Source: a virus
IMG/VR virus record: IMGVR_UViG_3300017818_002812
Coordinates: 1-39,892 of that record
Length of the DNA: 39,892 nucleotides
Direction: 5' to 3' (one strand)
Made by a program: the position numbers and the translations under genes. Of the stretch, positions 6,455 to 14,757 are shown piece by piece (within the stretch, counting starts at the first letter, position 1; the number at the start of each line of letters is the position of its first letter). The notes under the pieces are model-generated. The model did not search any database. It was not told the origin of the DNA and was given only the letters and a program-made list of their open reading frames with translations.

Positions 6455-7346
6455 TTTTTACCTCTTCTAGTTTCACGCTGTTTCTCATTGAATTATTTAG
6501 TTCGATTGCCGTTGCCAGTAATGACAGCATAGAAGAATTTCGGGATTCTTCTACAAAGGCTTTGGTATCTTTCGGGAAACAATTCCCACCGAAACCGTAT
6601 TGACCATCGGGGCCAGGTACATTCATATGTGATGCACCAATCCGTGGTTCGTGTGCCAAAACACCAACAAACTCTTCCCACGATGTTTCCATATTATATG
6701 TATCGTAAAGGAGTCTCAGTTCATTGAAGAAAGTGACCTTGGTTGCCAACCAACTGTTGACGGTATACTTAAGAAAACTTGCAGCCTTGATATCCATCTT
6801 AAATGACGGTACGGGCTTGACCTTGCTGTATTGAATGTACATCTGCTCGACCTTTGTACATAGATCCCATTCACCACCAAAGATCTGAAAGGGTGGGTTA
6901 ATGAAATCGTCGTTAGCATTTGCCTCGGTCAAGAATTCTGGATTATAAACGATATTCAAATTTTCATATGTCTTCACAAAGGCATCTAGTACAGATGCAG
7001 CCACGGTACTCTTGATAACGACAATACCCTCATATTTCTCACTGTTAAATTTGTGTAGAGTATTAGCAATCAGAGATGCATCTACCTTACCATTCAGCTG
7101 ACAGGGAGTGGGTAGACAGATAAAGATAATATCTGGGTTGATATCAGCCAGGTCTTCAAGCGACAGTGTCGAATGCCTGGGGTCTACCACGTGTTGTCTA
7201 ACATTCTTGGTATCAAATCCAGCAGAAACAGCCCCACCAACGAAGCCTTTACCTACAATACCGAGCCCTAATTTATTATTGTCCATATCTAATTTGATCC
7301 CGTTTGGGGGCATATCTACTTTAGCGATTGATGCCTGTGTGAACAT
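6447..7346 (-). CDS. UDP-glucose/GDP-mannose dehydrogenase family protein, short form
   Basis: Oxidises the C6 of a nucleotide sugar to the uronate with two NAD+. Starting at the ATG at 7346 (GGAG 7 bases upstream) gives 299 residues; further in-frame starts exist at 7358 (ATG) and 7373 (TTG). The N-terminal Rossmann motif GIVGKGFVGG (about residues 29-38) and the catalytic-cysteine motif GFGGNCFPKD (Cys near 256) are both present, so the active site is intact. Family enzymes are about 390-450 residues; the C-terminal nucleotide-sugar-binding domain is missing. It is adjacent to glycosyltransferases and an SDR epimerase, consistent with a UDP-glucuronate-type branch. Truncation leaves substrate uncertain. 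Confidence 0.88.
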   Translation of the reverse strand: MFTQASIAKVDMPPNGIKLDMDNNKLGLGIVGKGFVGGAVSAGFDTKNVRQHVVDPRHSTLSLEDLADINPDIIFICLPTPCQLNGKVDASLIANTLHKFNSEKYEGIVVIKSTVAASVLDAFVKTYENLNIVYNPEFLTEANANDDFINPPFQIFGGEWDLCTKVEQMYIQYSKVKPVPSFKMDIKAASFLKYTVNSWLATKVTFFNELRLLYDTYNMETSWEEFVGVLAHEPRIGASHMNVPGPDGQYGFGGNCFPKDTKAFVEESRNSSMLSLLATAIELNNSMRNSVKLEEVKNG

Positions 7347-7369
7347 TTTTTTCTCCATAGTGTATATAG

Positions 7370-7984
7370 TCAAAGTTTTTCGGCACGATCAATGCGCTGT
7401 AATCTCATTACATCTGCCAATACATCCCAAGCACTATCATGATGCTTGAATGTTGATTCCCACAATTGTTCGTCCTCAATTGGACAGAACCCATTCTTTT
7501 TTGGGAAATCTAATTTTGCATCTATCCACGATCTCGTATCACGGAGAGTCCAATGAGGTAGATACTCATGAATCTTCTTGTTTTTACCTACAGCATTATA
7601 TAAGCGCCACAAAATAACAGGGTCGAAAGTATTAGATCGTGACCACCAATAAGAAATCTTTCCATGCGGAATGAGGAAATCTACGAAGTCGTCGGTAAAC
7701 TGTTCAATACTTATGTCTGTTTTCTTCGGAGCAATATTCTTTCGAACGTCTGAAGGTTGACTCTCCCAGAATTTTACGGTATCTGGGTCGATTGTAAAAT
7801 TATATTTAGTAACCTGCTCTTTCACATCAAACTTGAATTTTCTAACATCAGCAACGTCTTCGAAACCATAGGGCTTTGCTGAGGTGAATCTATCCCAGTC
7901 AAATACAAATGCTGACATGTCGATAACTACACAGTTACCTGCATCTACGCCCATGGTCTCAAAGTCAATGATGCAGTGCTTCAT
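7370..7984 (-). CDS. dexA: DexA-like 3'-5' exonuclease (DEDD family)
   Basis: A 204-residue DnaQ-fold exonuclease related to T4 DexA (227 residues). Exo I is IIDFETMG with catalytic Asp7 and Glu9; the segment VKFWESQPSDVRKNIAP is the DexA-family signature; Exo II is around NTFDPVIL; Exo III is HDSAWDVLADV. A perfect sigma-70 promoter and an AAAGGA site lie upstream. It heads an operon with the dehydrogenase, a conserved small protein and the glycosyltransferase. Likely roles are DNA end trimming or RNA/DNA turnover; T4 DexA is non-essential. Confidence 0.92.
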   Translation of the reverse strand: MKHCIIDFETMGVDAGNCVVIDMSAFVFDWDRFTSAKPYGFEDVADVRKFKFDVKEQVTKYNFTIDPDTVKFWESQPSDVRKNIAPKKTDISIEQFTDDFVDFLIPHGKISYWWSRSNTFDPVILWRLYNAVGKNKKIHEYLPHWTLRDTRSWIDAKLDFPKKNGFCPIEDEQLWESTFKHHDSAWDVLADVMRLQRIDRAEKL

Positions 7985-8011
7985 AGAGATATCCTTTTAA
8001 GGTAAGTGTTC

Positions 8012-8040
8012 ATTATAATACACCTCGTGTTATTTGTCAA
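8012..8040 (-). promoter_or_regulatory. Sigma-70 promoter for dexA operon
   Basis: Perfect consensus on the minus strand: TTGACA (8040-8035), 17 bases, TATAAT (8017-8012). The TGA inside the -35 box is also the stop codon of the glycosyltransferase gene before it (8039-8037). T-rich tracts lie upstream. Confidence 0.92.
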
Positions 8041-8954
8041 GAGGTTTTTAATTTTAATTTTAGGTTTTTGTAGTCATTGAAAAAGCGCCTCTTGTGTTCC
8101 AACTTGTAACCCTTACGTGAACTCTCGGTTGTTATCTCAACGACCCTAAAATTGTCCGGCCAGAGTGAGGCAAAGTAATCATAGAATTCTTTTCTCTTTT
8201 CCATGGTAGCCCAATCGGTAAGATTGTTGCCACCCTTGTTCGTACCAGACGAGGGAGTTTGAAAATTGATATGAGAAAATGACAGGGTACACATTCCGGC
8301 TTCTAATGCACGTAAGGTATAATCCCAATCCTCTACAGTCTTATCTCTCCATTCTTGGTCAAAGCCATTATTGATAAAGGTACAACCGTATCCCAGTTGA
8401 TTGGTCTTTACAGGTGCTGGCTTAGAAAAAGCAAATGCACTTGAGGTCATACCACCAACCGCAAAGTTTTCGAAAAGGGTTGCCACTTGTTCGATGATTG
8501 AGATTGCGTGTCTTACACTTACCTTCTTGTTCTTATTATCAACCCTCATGGTAAATGATCTCATATCGTCATCGAATTGCCAGTGATACTCTTCATTGGC
8601 TTGAATCGAATATCTTTTAATCCATGTACGGGCATATTGAACACCCTGGTCATTTTTATCTAAAACCAAAATATCGTCTGTTTCAATATTCTGTGCATAT
8701 TGCTCAAAATCTTGAGGTTCCACTACAACCTTACAAGGAATATTTTCTTCCTTGCAGATATCATAAGTGGTGTGTTGATCTGACCTGCCCTTTGATGGAA
8801 TATAGACGGTATATTTTTGAACAGTTTGATTCGAATAATCAGCAATCAAATCTCTCACCAGATCGGCAACATTGAACGTCGATTCTGGTTCAACATCTTC
8901 TACAAAGGCAAATAAAGACGGTTTGGTCTCAATGTAGTTTTCAACTTGAATCAT
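8037..8954 (-). CDS. SKGR-type glycosyltransferase (TET-associated GT-like)
   Basis: A 305-residue protein with a GT-A-like core starting near residue 48: the YIPSKGRSD strand/loop (54-57 SKGR), then VVVEPQDFEQY, then the metal-binding WQFDDDMR triad (128-130), a GYGCTFIN strand and an EDWDYTLR motif (ED of GT2-type enzymes). The SKGR and VEPQ/E-Y motifs recall the glycosyltransferase clan found beside TET/JBP dioxygenases in phages, where they decorate hydroxymethylated bases; this is recall by motif, not a search. It is a paralogue of the 9808 protein. The AAGGA ribosome site supports the ATG at 8954. Confidence 0.8.
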   Translation of the reverse strand: MIQVENYIETKPSLFAFVEDVEPESTFNVADLVRDLIADYSNQTVQKYTVYIPSKGRSDQHTTYDICKEENIPCKVVVEPQDFEQYAQNIETDDILVLDKNDQGVQYARTWIKRYSIQANEEYHWQFDDDMRSFTMRVDNKNKKVSVRHAISIIEQVATLFENFAVGGMTSSAFAFSKPAPVKTNQLGYGCTFINNGFDQEWRDKTVEDWDYTLRALEAGMCTLSFSHINFQTPSSGTNKGGNNLTDWATMEKRKEFYDYFASLWPDNFRVVEITTESSRKGYKLEHKRRFFNDYKNLKLKLKTS

Positions 8955-8969
8955 AATATTAGTCCTTGA

Positions 8970-9815
8970 TTACATATTAGTAATATAATCTACTAGATTT
9001 CTTTTTGGTTCCCAGCCAAGTGCTCGTGTATTATCGGTGATTACATCTGCTGCCATTCGATTTCCTGGCCGGGGAGGCAACATGTCAATCTCACCACCGA
9101 ACATTTCTGCAACATCTAATACAGTAAATCTCTCTGGGTGACCGATACCATATTCATCACCATGACCATTTTCTCCAATCAGAACCAGAGCATCTACAAT
9201 ATCGTCGATGTGTGTGAAGTTTCTTTGTTGAGTACCAGGTGATACAACCGGTAATACACCAGAAAGTTCCATCAATTTAGAGTATTTAGCAATTAATGTA
9301 GCATACTTGCCGTCTGCGATTTCTCTCGGGCCATATACATTATAAAAATAGGTGATAGCATAATCGATACCGAACCATTCAGCATACATCTTAACCAATT
9401 CGGTATTCTTTGCCTTAGACCAGGCATAGGGGCTCATCACATAATCTTTGTCATTACGGTCAGCAAATTTAGTGGAAGAACCAGAGTAAATAATCTTACA
9501 GCCCCATTCACGAACACATTCTAAGACCCGAGTGGTACCTTCGATATTGTATTTGTGTACACGTTCAATATCTTCGAATGATTGCTCTACACGAGAGTAT
9601 TCACCCAGATGATATACAAGATCCAGATCAAAGAAATGATTCGGTGTCAGTAGTGTCGTACAACCTTCAATATAGGTAACACCGTCAACATGATTATCTT
9701 TCGATCCGGTAAAGTAGTTATCATAAGAGATAACTTCATGGCCATCTGCGACCAGTCTTTCTGCAAGATGTGAACCGACAAAGCCAGCACCACCAGTAAT
9801 TAATATTTTAGCCAT
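8970..9815 (-). CDS. NAD-dependent epimerase/dehydratase (extended SDR)
   Basis: Acts on nucleotide-sugars (4-epimerase, 4,6-dehydratase or decarboxylase class). The start is taken at the ATG at 9815: the glycine-rich motif GGAGFVGSH (residues 8-16) then begins at the normal place and a GGGAGG site lies 10 bases upstream; the longer frame adds 21 unrelated residues. The active-site Ser/Thr lies in SGSST (near 112-114) and the YxxxK pair is Tyr130/Lys134. Length 281, slightly short. It overlaps the glycosyltransferase gene before it by 8 bases. With the dehydrogenase at 6447 it could convert UDP-glucuronate to a uronate epimer or pentose, but the exact reaction is not decided. Confidence 0.9.
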   Translation of the reverse strand: MAKILITGGAGFVGSHLAERLVADGHEVISYDNYFTGSKDNHVDGVTYIEGCTTLLTPNHFFDLDLVYHLGEYSRVEQSFEDIERVHKYNIEGTTRVLECVREWGCKIIYSGSSTKFADRNDKDYVMSPYAWSKAKNTELVKMYAEWFGIDYAITYFYNVYGPREIADGKYATLIAKYSKLMELSGVLPVVSPGTQQRNFTHIDDIVDALVLIGENGHGDEYGIGHPERFTVLDVAEMFGGEIDMLPPRPGNRMAADVITDNTRALGWEPKRNLVDYITNM

Positions 9816-11034
9816 GAACTGAAGGCCTCCCAGCAGGGAATTCATCGATCTCAAAACTGGGGTCTGGGTATTGTTCATCAGTACCCCAATTGCGCATCAA
9901 TCTCATTCCGTAGTTATCTACCTTATTAATAATGGGTACATCTTTCTTTAATATCAAAGCATTTTGTCGTGCAGGATACCCATCTTTGTTTTTGATTGCA
10001 TCAAGATCTACGTGATGATGAACCCTACCATATCTTTCTGCCAGTGTAACACAATCTGGGTGCATTTCTTTTAGCATCCTAGATTTATTATACGCTGGAT
10101 CGTTTTCATCATCTACCTGATAGTCTTCATACACCTCAGTCGTGTTTCCACCCTTGACCGTACCGGTTCGGAGTTTACCTTGAACAAAAGCATACATCAA
10201 AACAGTACAAAGCCCTTCTTTGAGAACACGAATACTGAGATCAACGTCTTCATTAAATTTGCCTCTCCACTTGTGAGGACAGTTATTGTCAATCAAAATG
10301 CAGGACATCATTCGTGTATTGAGAATGAACGGTTGATACGGACAACCCTCTACCACAAACGCCTTGTATTGAAAAGAAGCAAGTGCGATGTTTTCATATC
10401 GGTCTACAAAATCTTCGGTAGCACGGAAGATAGCCGCACCCTTAGCAACACGATATCGTTTGTTATTATGTAGTCGAATGAAGCGCTCGATATTGTCGTC
10501 CATCAACCAATGTCTTTCAAAACCGTTTGCCTGTGAATGTTCCCAGCACCAATTACGTGCAGGCCCAGATCCCTTACCATGATTAGAAAACGGCAATTTC
10601 AATACCGTTCCAAGACCCGGTGGTGTTGCCTCTACGTATTTGTCATACTCTTGAGGTTCTACCGCAATGAAATAAGGGATACCCAATTCTTCTAGCGACT
10701 TTGCAGTGTGTCGCGTATCCCATCGACCCTTACTGATAATATAGATCGGGTACCGAGGAAGCAGACCGTTATCTTCTTCTTCGTAACGGTTCATTCGATT
10801 TGCTTCACGGCCCTTTTCTGGGTAATAGACGTAATTGGTTTTCTTTGTTAGATTGTATCCCAGCCGATCACTGAAGTGTTGACGATCTTCTTGCGTCTTG
10901 AAGTGAATGGGTAGCCGTTTGAAAATTTCTTTCTTCGGAGCTTGGAAAGAGGGCATCCCAGCAGCATACCATTGTATGTACTGATTTTTCCATTCGTGTT
11001 GCAATTCTTCATGTGTCTGAGCAGGTTGATACAT
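9808..11034 (-). CDS. Two-domain SKGR-type glycosyltransferase
   Basis: A 408-residue protein. Residues about 38-75 form a small module (IHFKTQEDRQHFSDRLG ending KKTNYVYYP) also seen in phage ParB/methylase-type proteins and in the neighbouring 11043 product. From residue 95 a GT-A-like domain follows: YIISKGRWD (SKGR 101-104), FIAVEPQEYDKY, WLMDDN (Asp179/180) and FNEDVDLSIR. It is paralogous to the 8037 protein. Its AGGAG ribosome site is strong. The extra N-terminal module may recognise DNA or the partner protein. A DNA-base glycosyltransferase is plausible; a glycan-building role is the alternative. Confidence 0.8.
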   Translation of the reverse strand: MYQPAQTHEELQHEWKNQYIQWYAAGMPSFQAPKKEIFKRLPIHFKTQEDRQHFSDRLGYNLTKKTNYVYYPEKGREANRMNRYEEEDNGLLPRYPIYIISKGRWDTRHTAKSLEELGIPYFIAVEPQEYDKYVEATPPGLGTVLKLPFSNHGKGSGPARNWCWEHSQANGFERHWLMDDNIERFIRLHNNKRYRVAKGAAIFRATEDFVDRYENIALASFQYKAFVVEGCPYQPFILNTRMMSCILIDNNCPHKWRGKFNEDVDLSIRVLKEGLCTVLMYAFVQGKLRTGTVKGGNTTEVYEDYQVDDENDPAYNKSRMLKEMHPDCVTLAERYGRVHHHVDLDAIKNKDGYPARQNALILKKDVPIINKVDNYGMRLMRNWGTDEQYPDPSFEIDEFPAGRPSVHG

Positions 11035-11042
11035 AATAACTC

Positions 11043-11360
11043 CTAAAATAAGTCCAAGATGCCATTATCTTGTCGGCCACCTTTGTATACAACTGATTTC
11101 AATCTGGGCATGGGCTTCTCATCAATTGCCAACATGAAATCAATATAATCTTGTTCGGTTTCGAAATTCACATACAACGTCTGCCACGATTCTGGAAAAT
11201 TGGGATCTGCCTTGCCTCGTGATACGGTTGGCTTGTATTCTTGTTCTTCCCCAAGAAATTCAGACAGTGTATCGGTGATGTTTTCATCTGCGACATAGTC
11301 GAGCATGTCATCATACTCGACCGATGTGTCTTTGGTGTATTCTTTTAAACTACTGTTCAT
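11043..11360 (-). CDS. Small protein sharing a module with the adjacent glycosyltransferase
   Basis: A 105-residue acidic protein. The N-terminal half is disordered and Asp/Glu-rich. The C-terminal half (WQTLYVNFETEQDYIDFML then PRLKSVVY) has the same pattern as residues 41-71 of the next gene: hydrophobic strand, F-x-T-x-x-D, helix with F, then a Lys-containing strand ending in Y. I recognise this unit as a small domain in phage proteins without firm function. The gene heads its operon behind a perfect sigma-70 promoter, 8 bases before the glycosyltransferase. Confidence 0.72.
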   Translation of the reverse strand: MNSSLKEYTKDTSVEYDDMLDYVADENITDTLSEFLGEEQEYKPTVSRGKADPNFPESWQTLYVNFETEQDYIDFMLAIDEKPMPRLKSVVYKGGRQDNGILDLF

Positions 11361-11385
11361 GCAGTACCTCTAATATATCTCGTCT

Positions 11386-11414
11386 ATTATAACACAAAAT
11401 GTTTTGATTGTCAA
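11386..11414 (-). promoter_or_regulatory. Sigma-70 promoter for the glycosyltransferase operon
   Basis: Perfect consensus on the minus strand: TTGACA (11414-11409), 17 bases, TATAAT (11391-11386). The TGA in the -35 box is the stop codon of gene 43 (11413-11411). A seven-base T/A tract lies just upstream. Confidence 0.92.
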
Positions 11415-13951
11415 CCAAAAAAATCTTCAAGGGTATCAATCTTCTCAGCAGACCAACCAAGTGCATCTAGGATACCTTGGATCGGTGTCAGAAAAACTTT
11501 ATCGAATTGAGTATCATAGTCGATGTATTTAGTCAACTCCATTTCCTTCGGCAAGACGCCTGGGAAACTGATCACATTCTGCTGAATAGGATTGGGGACC
11601 TTGAGATAGATCAGTTTTACCTTATCACCAGACTGAATTGACTCATACTTCTTATTTAGTTTTTTCTGTGCCAGATGATGATTATATAGTATAGAGCCAC
11701 GAACGTGAATCGGGGTACCCTTACGGAATAGGGTGGTACGGTCTTTGTATTTTTCGATATCGTCAGTACCAGAAGTCTTTGCAATATCTTCGATGGGTGC
11801 CGATTGGAATTCATCTTTGAAGTCTTTGATGAATTTCTGAGTATCAGATTCGGTACCATTCATAATCACATCAAACGTCTGTTTCATTTTCTCTCGACAG
11901 ATTTCTGGAGTAGAAGATCGAACCGATTCAAGACCAGTCACACTGATTTTTGGTTTCTCGTAATGAACACCTTCAGAGTTGAGCACATTGAGAATGTACC
12001 GTTTCTTAGCAACGAAGATTGCACGGTCTGAAATCTTTTCTCGTTTCATCACCATTGCGTTACGATATCCGGTCATCTTTGATCTGAGTTCCTCGTATCC
12101 TTGCTCGATCACCTGTTCGATTTTGGTGGAGCACACCTTATCAAGGAATTCCTCACCTTGTTTTCGGTCGATATCGGTGGTACCATAGACCTCTTGAATC
12201 AGATCAGCAAAGTTCACATAGATCGAATCAGTGTCGATGTAGATAATGTAGTCCTTGTCTTCGGTACCCAGAATCTTATTCATGTATTGGTTGACTGATT
12301 TCTGAGCATATCGAATAGACAACTGACCAGATGTGGTGATTGCCTCTGCCATTTCAGAAATATAGTATAGAAAGTATCTGTTAGCAGTAGCACCATAAAG
12401 GCTGTTCATGGCAATCTTAATCGACATTTGTGAGTTGTGGAGTTGATTCACCTCTCGTTTGAGTTTCTTTCTTTCTCTCTCATCGGTCTCCACCTCGAGT
12501 TGCTGTTCTACCGCAAGCATCTGTTTCTTGACCAGAGATCGACGATTATAGTATTCATCAATGATACCGGGGATCATGCCAACCGTTTCATTACTGAAAC
12601 ACACTCCATTAGCACAGACAGACACAGACGGGTCATCATTTTGGAATTCTCCATTCAGAACCATTTCTTGTGTCACATATTCCCGCCTGTCGCTGACCCA
12701 TGTCTCAGGTGACATATTATACTGTAACATAAGGTGTGGATACAGAGAGTTCAAATCGAACGATACGACCCATGGGTGCATGCCAGGCACTGGGTCTTTT
12801 ACATAACCACCGACGAGACCATCTAAGTGATCACCAGGGCCACCCTTGAGAGGTGGCACGATTTTGTCAGACATCAATCTGCGATAGATCGTTGTCTCCC
12901 AGATACCCACGGTACCAAATGCGTCTTTATAATCTACCCCACCACCATATGCAACGGTCATAACCAAAGCCAGAAGACTGGTTTCTTCTTCAAGAGCAGA
13001 GATCAATTGGGTATCACGAAGATTGTAGTCAAGATACAGCTGAGGGTTCTCATCGTAGAGAGCCGTGAGGTTACCGTATTCAGAATAGTCAAGTTTCTTC
13101 TTGCCGAGTACCGTATAGGCAATGTGGTCGAGTTTATAAGATTCTTGGGTACCATATTTGTAACCGAATTTCTTGAACGCGTCCATGTAATCAATGACAG
13201 TCATGCCAGAGATCTTATACGTCGATTGAACTTTGTTGAACACCTCGTGTGATTTCTTTTGAATGTGTTTCCAAGGTGAGAGTCTTTTGGCAAAATCTTC
13301 ACCACACAGTCGAATGATTCTGGTCACAACGTACTGGATATCAAAGTATTCCACGTTCCAGCCAGTGACAACATCTGGGTAATCAGATGACCAGAGTTCT
13401 ACGAAGTGTCGAAGCAATTGAAGTTCGTTATCGAATTTGATGAAGTCGATATCATCTGGATCGATACCAGTAATCGTTGCATATTTGTCAAAGTCTTTTA
13501 CAGCAAGGAGTGTATATTTCGAACTCCTAGAACTGTGATATGCGATCGATGTTACCTCTTTATCGGCTTGTTCGATATCAGCATAGCCATCACGAATATC
13601 AACCTCAATATCGAATGATGCAACATTGATCTGGTTAATATCGAACTCAATTGAGCCTGGATAGTTTTCTTGAATGAATTGAGCAGTATAGTTGGTAGTG
13701 CCATAGATTTGCATATTACCAACATCTTTGTACGTTTCGATAAATTCTTTAGCCTCTCGCATGTCTCCAAACTTGTGTGGATTCAGAGGTTTGTTGCCGA
13801 CGAGAGACCTGTAATCACCACCCTTCTTAGGTGTGTGTAGATAGAGAGTTGGTCGAAATGGAACACGGTACGAAAAGCGCTTGCCATTTTCATATCCGCG
13901 CCATAAGATGTTGTTGCCAAATCTTTCAACGGATGTATAGAAAGAAGTCAT
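11411..13951 (-). CDS. 43: DNA polymerase, family B (gp43)
   Basis: Replicative DNA polymerase with proofreading, 846 residues (T4 gp43 is 898). Exo I SFDIEVDI has Asp114/Glu116 as in T4; Exo II is NVEYFDIQYV. Polymerase motif A is SFDLNSLYPHL near residue 398, motif B KIAMNSLYGA near 517, and motif C YIDTDSIY near 571. The last residues, TLEDFFG, fit a C-terminal clamp-binding peptide. It is uninterrupted (no intron or intein). It has its own sigma-70 promoter and AAAGG site, and its stop codon lies within the next promoter's -35 box. Confidence 0.98.
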   Translation of the reverse strand: MTSFYTSVERFGNNILWRGYENGKRFSYRVPFRPTLYLHTPKKGGDYRSLVGNKPLNPHKFGDMREAKEFIETYKDVGNMQIYGTTNYTAQFIQENYPGSIEFDINQINVASFDIEVDIRDGYADIEQADKEVTSIAYHSSRSSKYTLLAVKDFDKYATITGIDPDDIDFIKFDNELQLLRHFVELWSSDYPDVVTGWNVEYFDIQYVVTRIIRLCGEDFAKRLSPWKHIQKKSHEVFNKVQSTYKISGMTVIDYMDAFKKFGYKYGTQESYKLDHIAYTVLGKKKLDYSEYGNLTALYDENPQLYLDYNLRDTQLISALEEETSLLALVMTVAYGGGVDYKDAFGTVGIWETTIYRRLMSDKIVPPLKGGPGDHLDGLVGGYVKDPVPGMHPWVVSFDLNSLYPHLMLQYNMSPETWVSDRREYVTQEMVLNGEFQNDDPSVSVCANGVCFSNETVGMIPGIIDEYYNRRSLVKKQMLAVEQQLEVETDERERKKLKREVNQLHNSQMSIKIAMNSLYGATANRYFLYYISEMAEAITTSGQLSIRYAQKSVNQYMNKILGTEDKDYIIYIDTDSIYVNFADLIQEVYGTTDIDRKQGEEFLDKVCSTKIEQVIEQGYEELRSKMTGYRNAMVMKREKISDRAIFVAKKRYILNVLNSEGVHYEKPKISVTGLESVRSSTPEICREKMKQTFDVIMNGTESDTQKFIKDFKDEFQSAPIEDIAKTSGTDDIEKYKDRTTLFRKGTPIHVRGSILYNHHLAQKKLNKKYESIQSGDKVKLIYLKVPNPIQQNVISFPGVLPKEMELTKYIDYDTQFDKVFLTPIQGILDALGWSAEKIDTLEDFFG

Positions 13952-13979
13952 GATATACCTTTATTGAATGAACTGTGAT

Positions 13980-14008
13980 ATTCTATCACAAGCAGACCAA
14001 AATGTCAA
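13980..14008 (-). promoter_or_regulatory. Sigma-70 promoter for gene 43
   Basis: On the minus strand TTGACA (14008-14003), 17 bases, TAGAAT (13985-13980). The TGA in the -35 box is the stop codon of the FkbM gene before (14007-14005). Confidence 0.88.
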
Positions 14009-14757
14009 TATTTAAAATCCACTGGTCGGTCTTTGAGTTGTGGCGCAGATTCATTACAGATGTAGACCATGAAGCATCCACCCCAATCACCAATCTTATA
14101 ATTGTCAATAAAATTATCTGTCAGTTTATGTGCCATACCATTTCCCGAGAACCTTATTTTCCAAGGTTCAAAACCAACGAGGAATTCATCACGGAACCGC
14201 TTGATTTTTTCACGAGACTCTTCATTTATCATGTGAACCTCTACTGCAATATGCTTTACGTTCTCTTGGATCCAAGGAAGATTTTCTTTGGTGAGAATAT
14301 CGTACTCTCCGCCTTCACAGTCGATTTTCAAAAAATCAATTTTTTCGATATAATACCATTTAAGGAAATCTTTAAAGTCTAGCATGGGTACATCGTTTGG
14401 GTCAAATTCACCAAATCCATTTTCATTTGATGTACCTACAAATGCGTTAATCGGGATTACTGGCGATTTGGCATTATTACATATGTGCATGAAAGAATTA
14501 TAGAGGGTAGTCCGTAGCAGTGCTCTGTTCGGTTCAATTGCATAAACCTCTTTTGCACCTTTGTCTAATGCATGACATGTAAACATTCCTATACACGATC
14601 CAATGTCAACCACAATATCATCCGGTTGCACCTCGTAGTACCAATCATACATCATTTTATGGAAGAATTCCATGTAGAGAGTATGAAGTTCTACCAGATC
14701 ATCACCCAATCCTTCGAAACTCATGCCCTTGGTTTTTAGGGTTTTAATTCCTTTCAT
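14005..14757 (-). CDS. FkbM-family methyltransferase
   Basis: SAM-dependent methyltransferase-like protein of 250 residues. SAM motif I is VVDIGSCIGMF followed by VYAIEPNRAL, and the FkbM hallmark FLKIDCEGGEYDIL is present near residues 143-156. FkbM proteins usually methylate sugar hydroxyls; marine T4-like phages carry many, possibly for glycan modification. Its ATG overlaps the gene 46 stop as ATGA with a GAGG site, so it is coupled to the recombination operon. The acceptor is unknown. Confidence 0.9.
   Translation of the reverse strand: MKGIKTLKTKGMSFEGLGDDLVELHTLYMEFFHKMMYDWYYEVQPDDIVVDIGSCIGMFTCHALDKGAKEVYAIEPNRALLRTTLYNSFMHICNNAKSPVIPINAFVGTSNENGFGEFDPNDVPMLDFKDFLKWYYIEKIDFLKIDCEGGEYDILTKENLPWIQENVKHIAVEVHMINEESREKIKRFRDEFLVGFEPWKIRFSGNGMAHKLTDNFIDNYKIGDWGGCFMVYICNESAPQLKDRPVDFKY

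Noticed and set aside
7347-7373. Longer N-terminus of the UDP-sugar dehydrogenase
   Set aside because: TTG at 7373 and ATG at 7358 lack ribosome sites; the ATG at 7346 has GGAG.
12827-13252. 141-codon antisense frame inside gene 43
   Set aside because: Shadow of the polymerase gene; no ribosome site or family resemblance.
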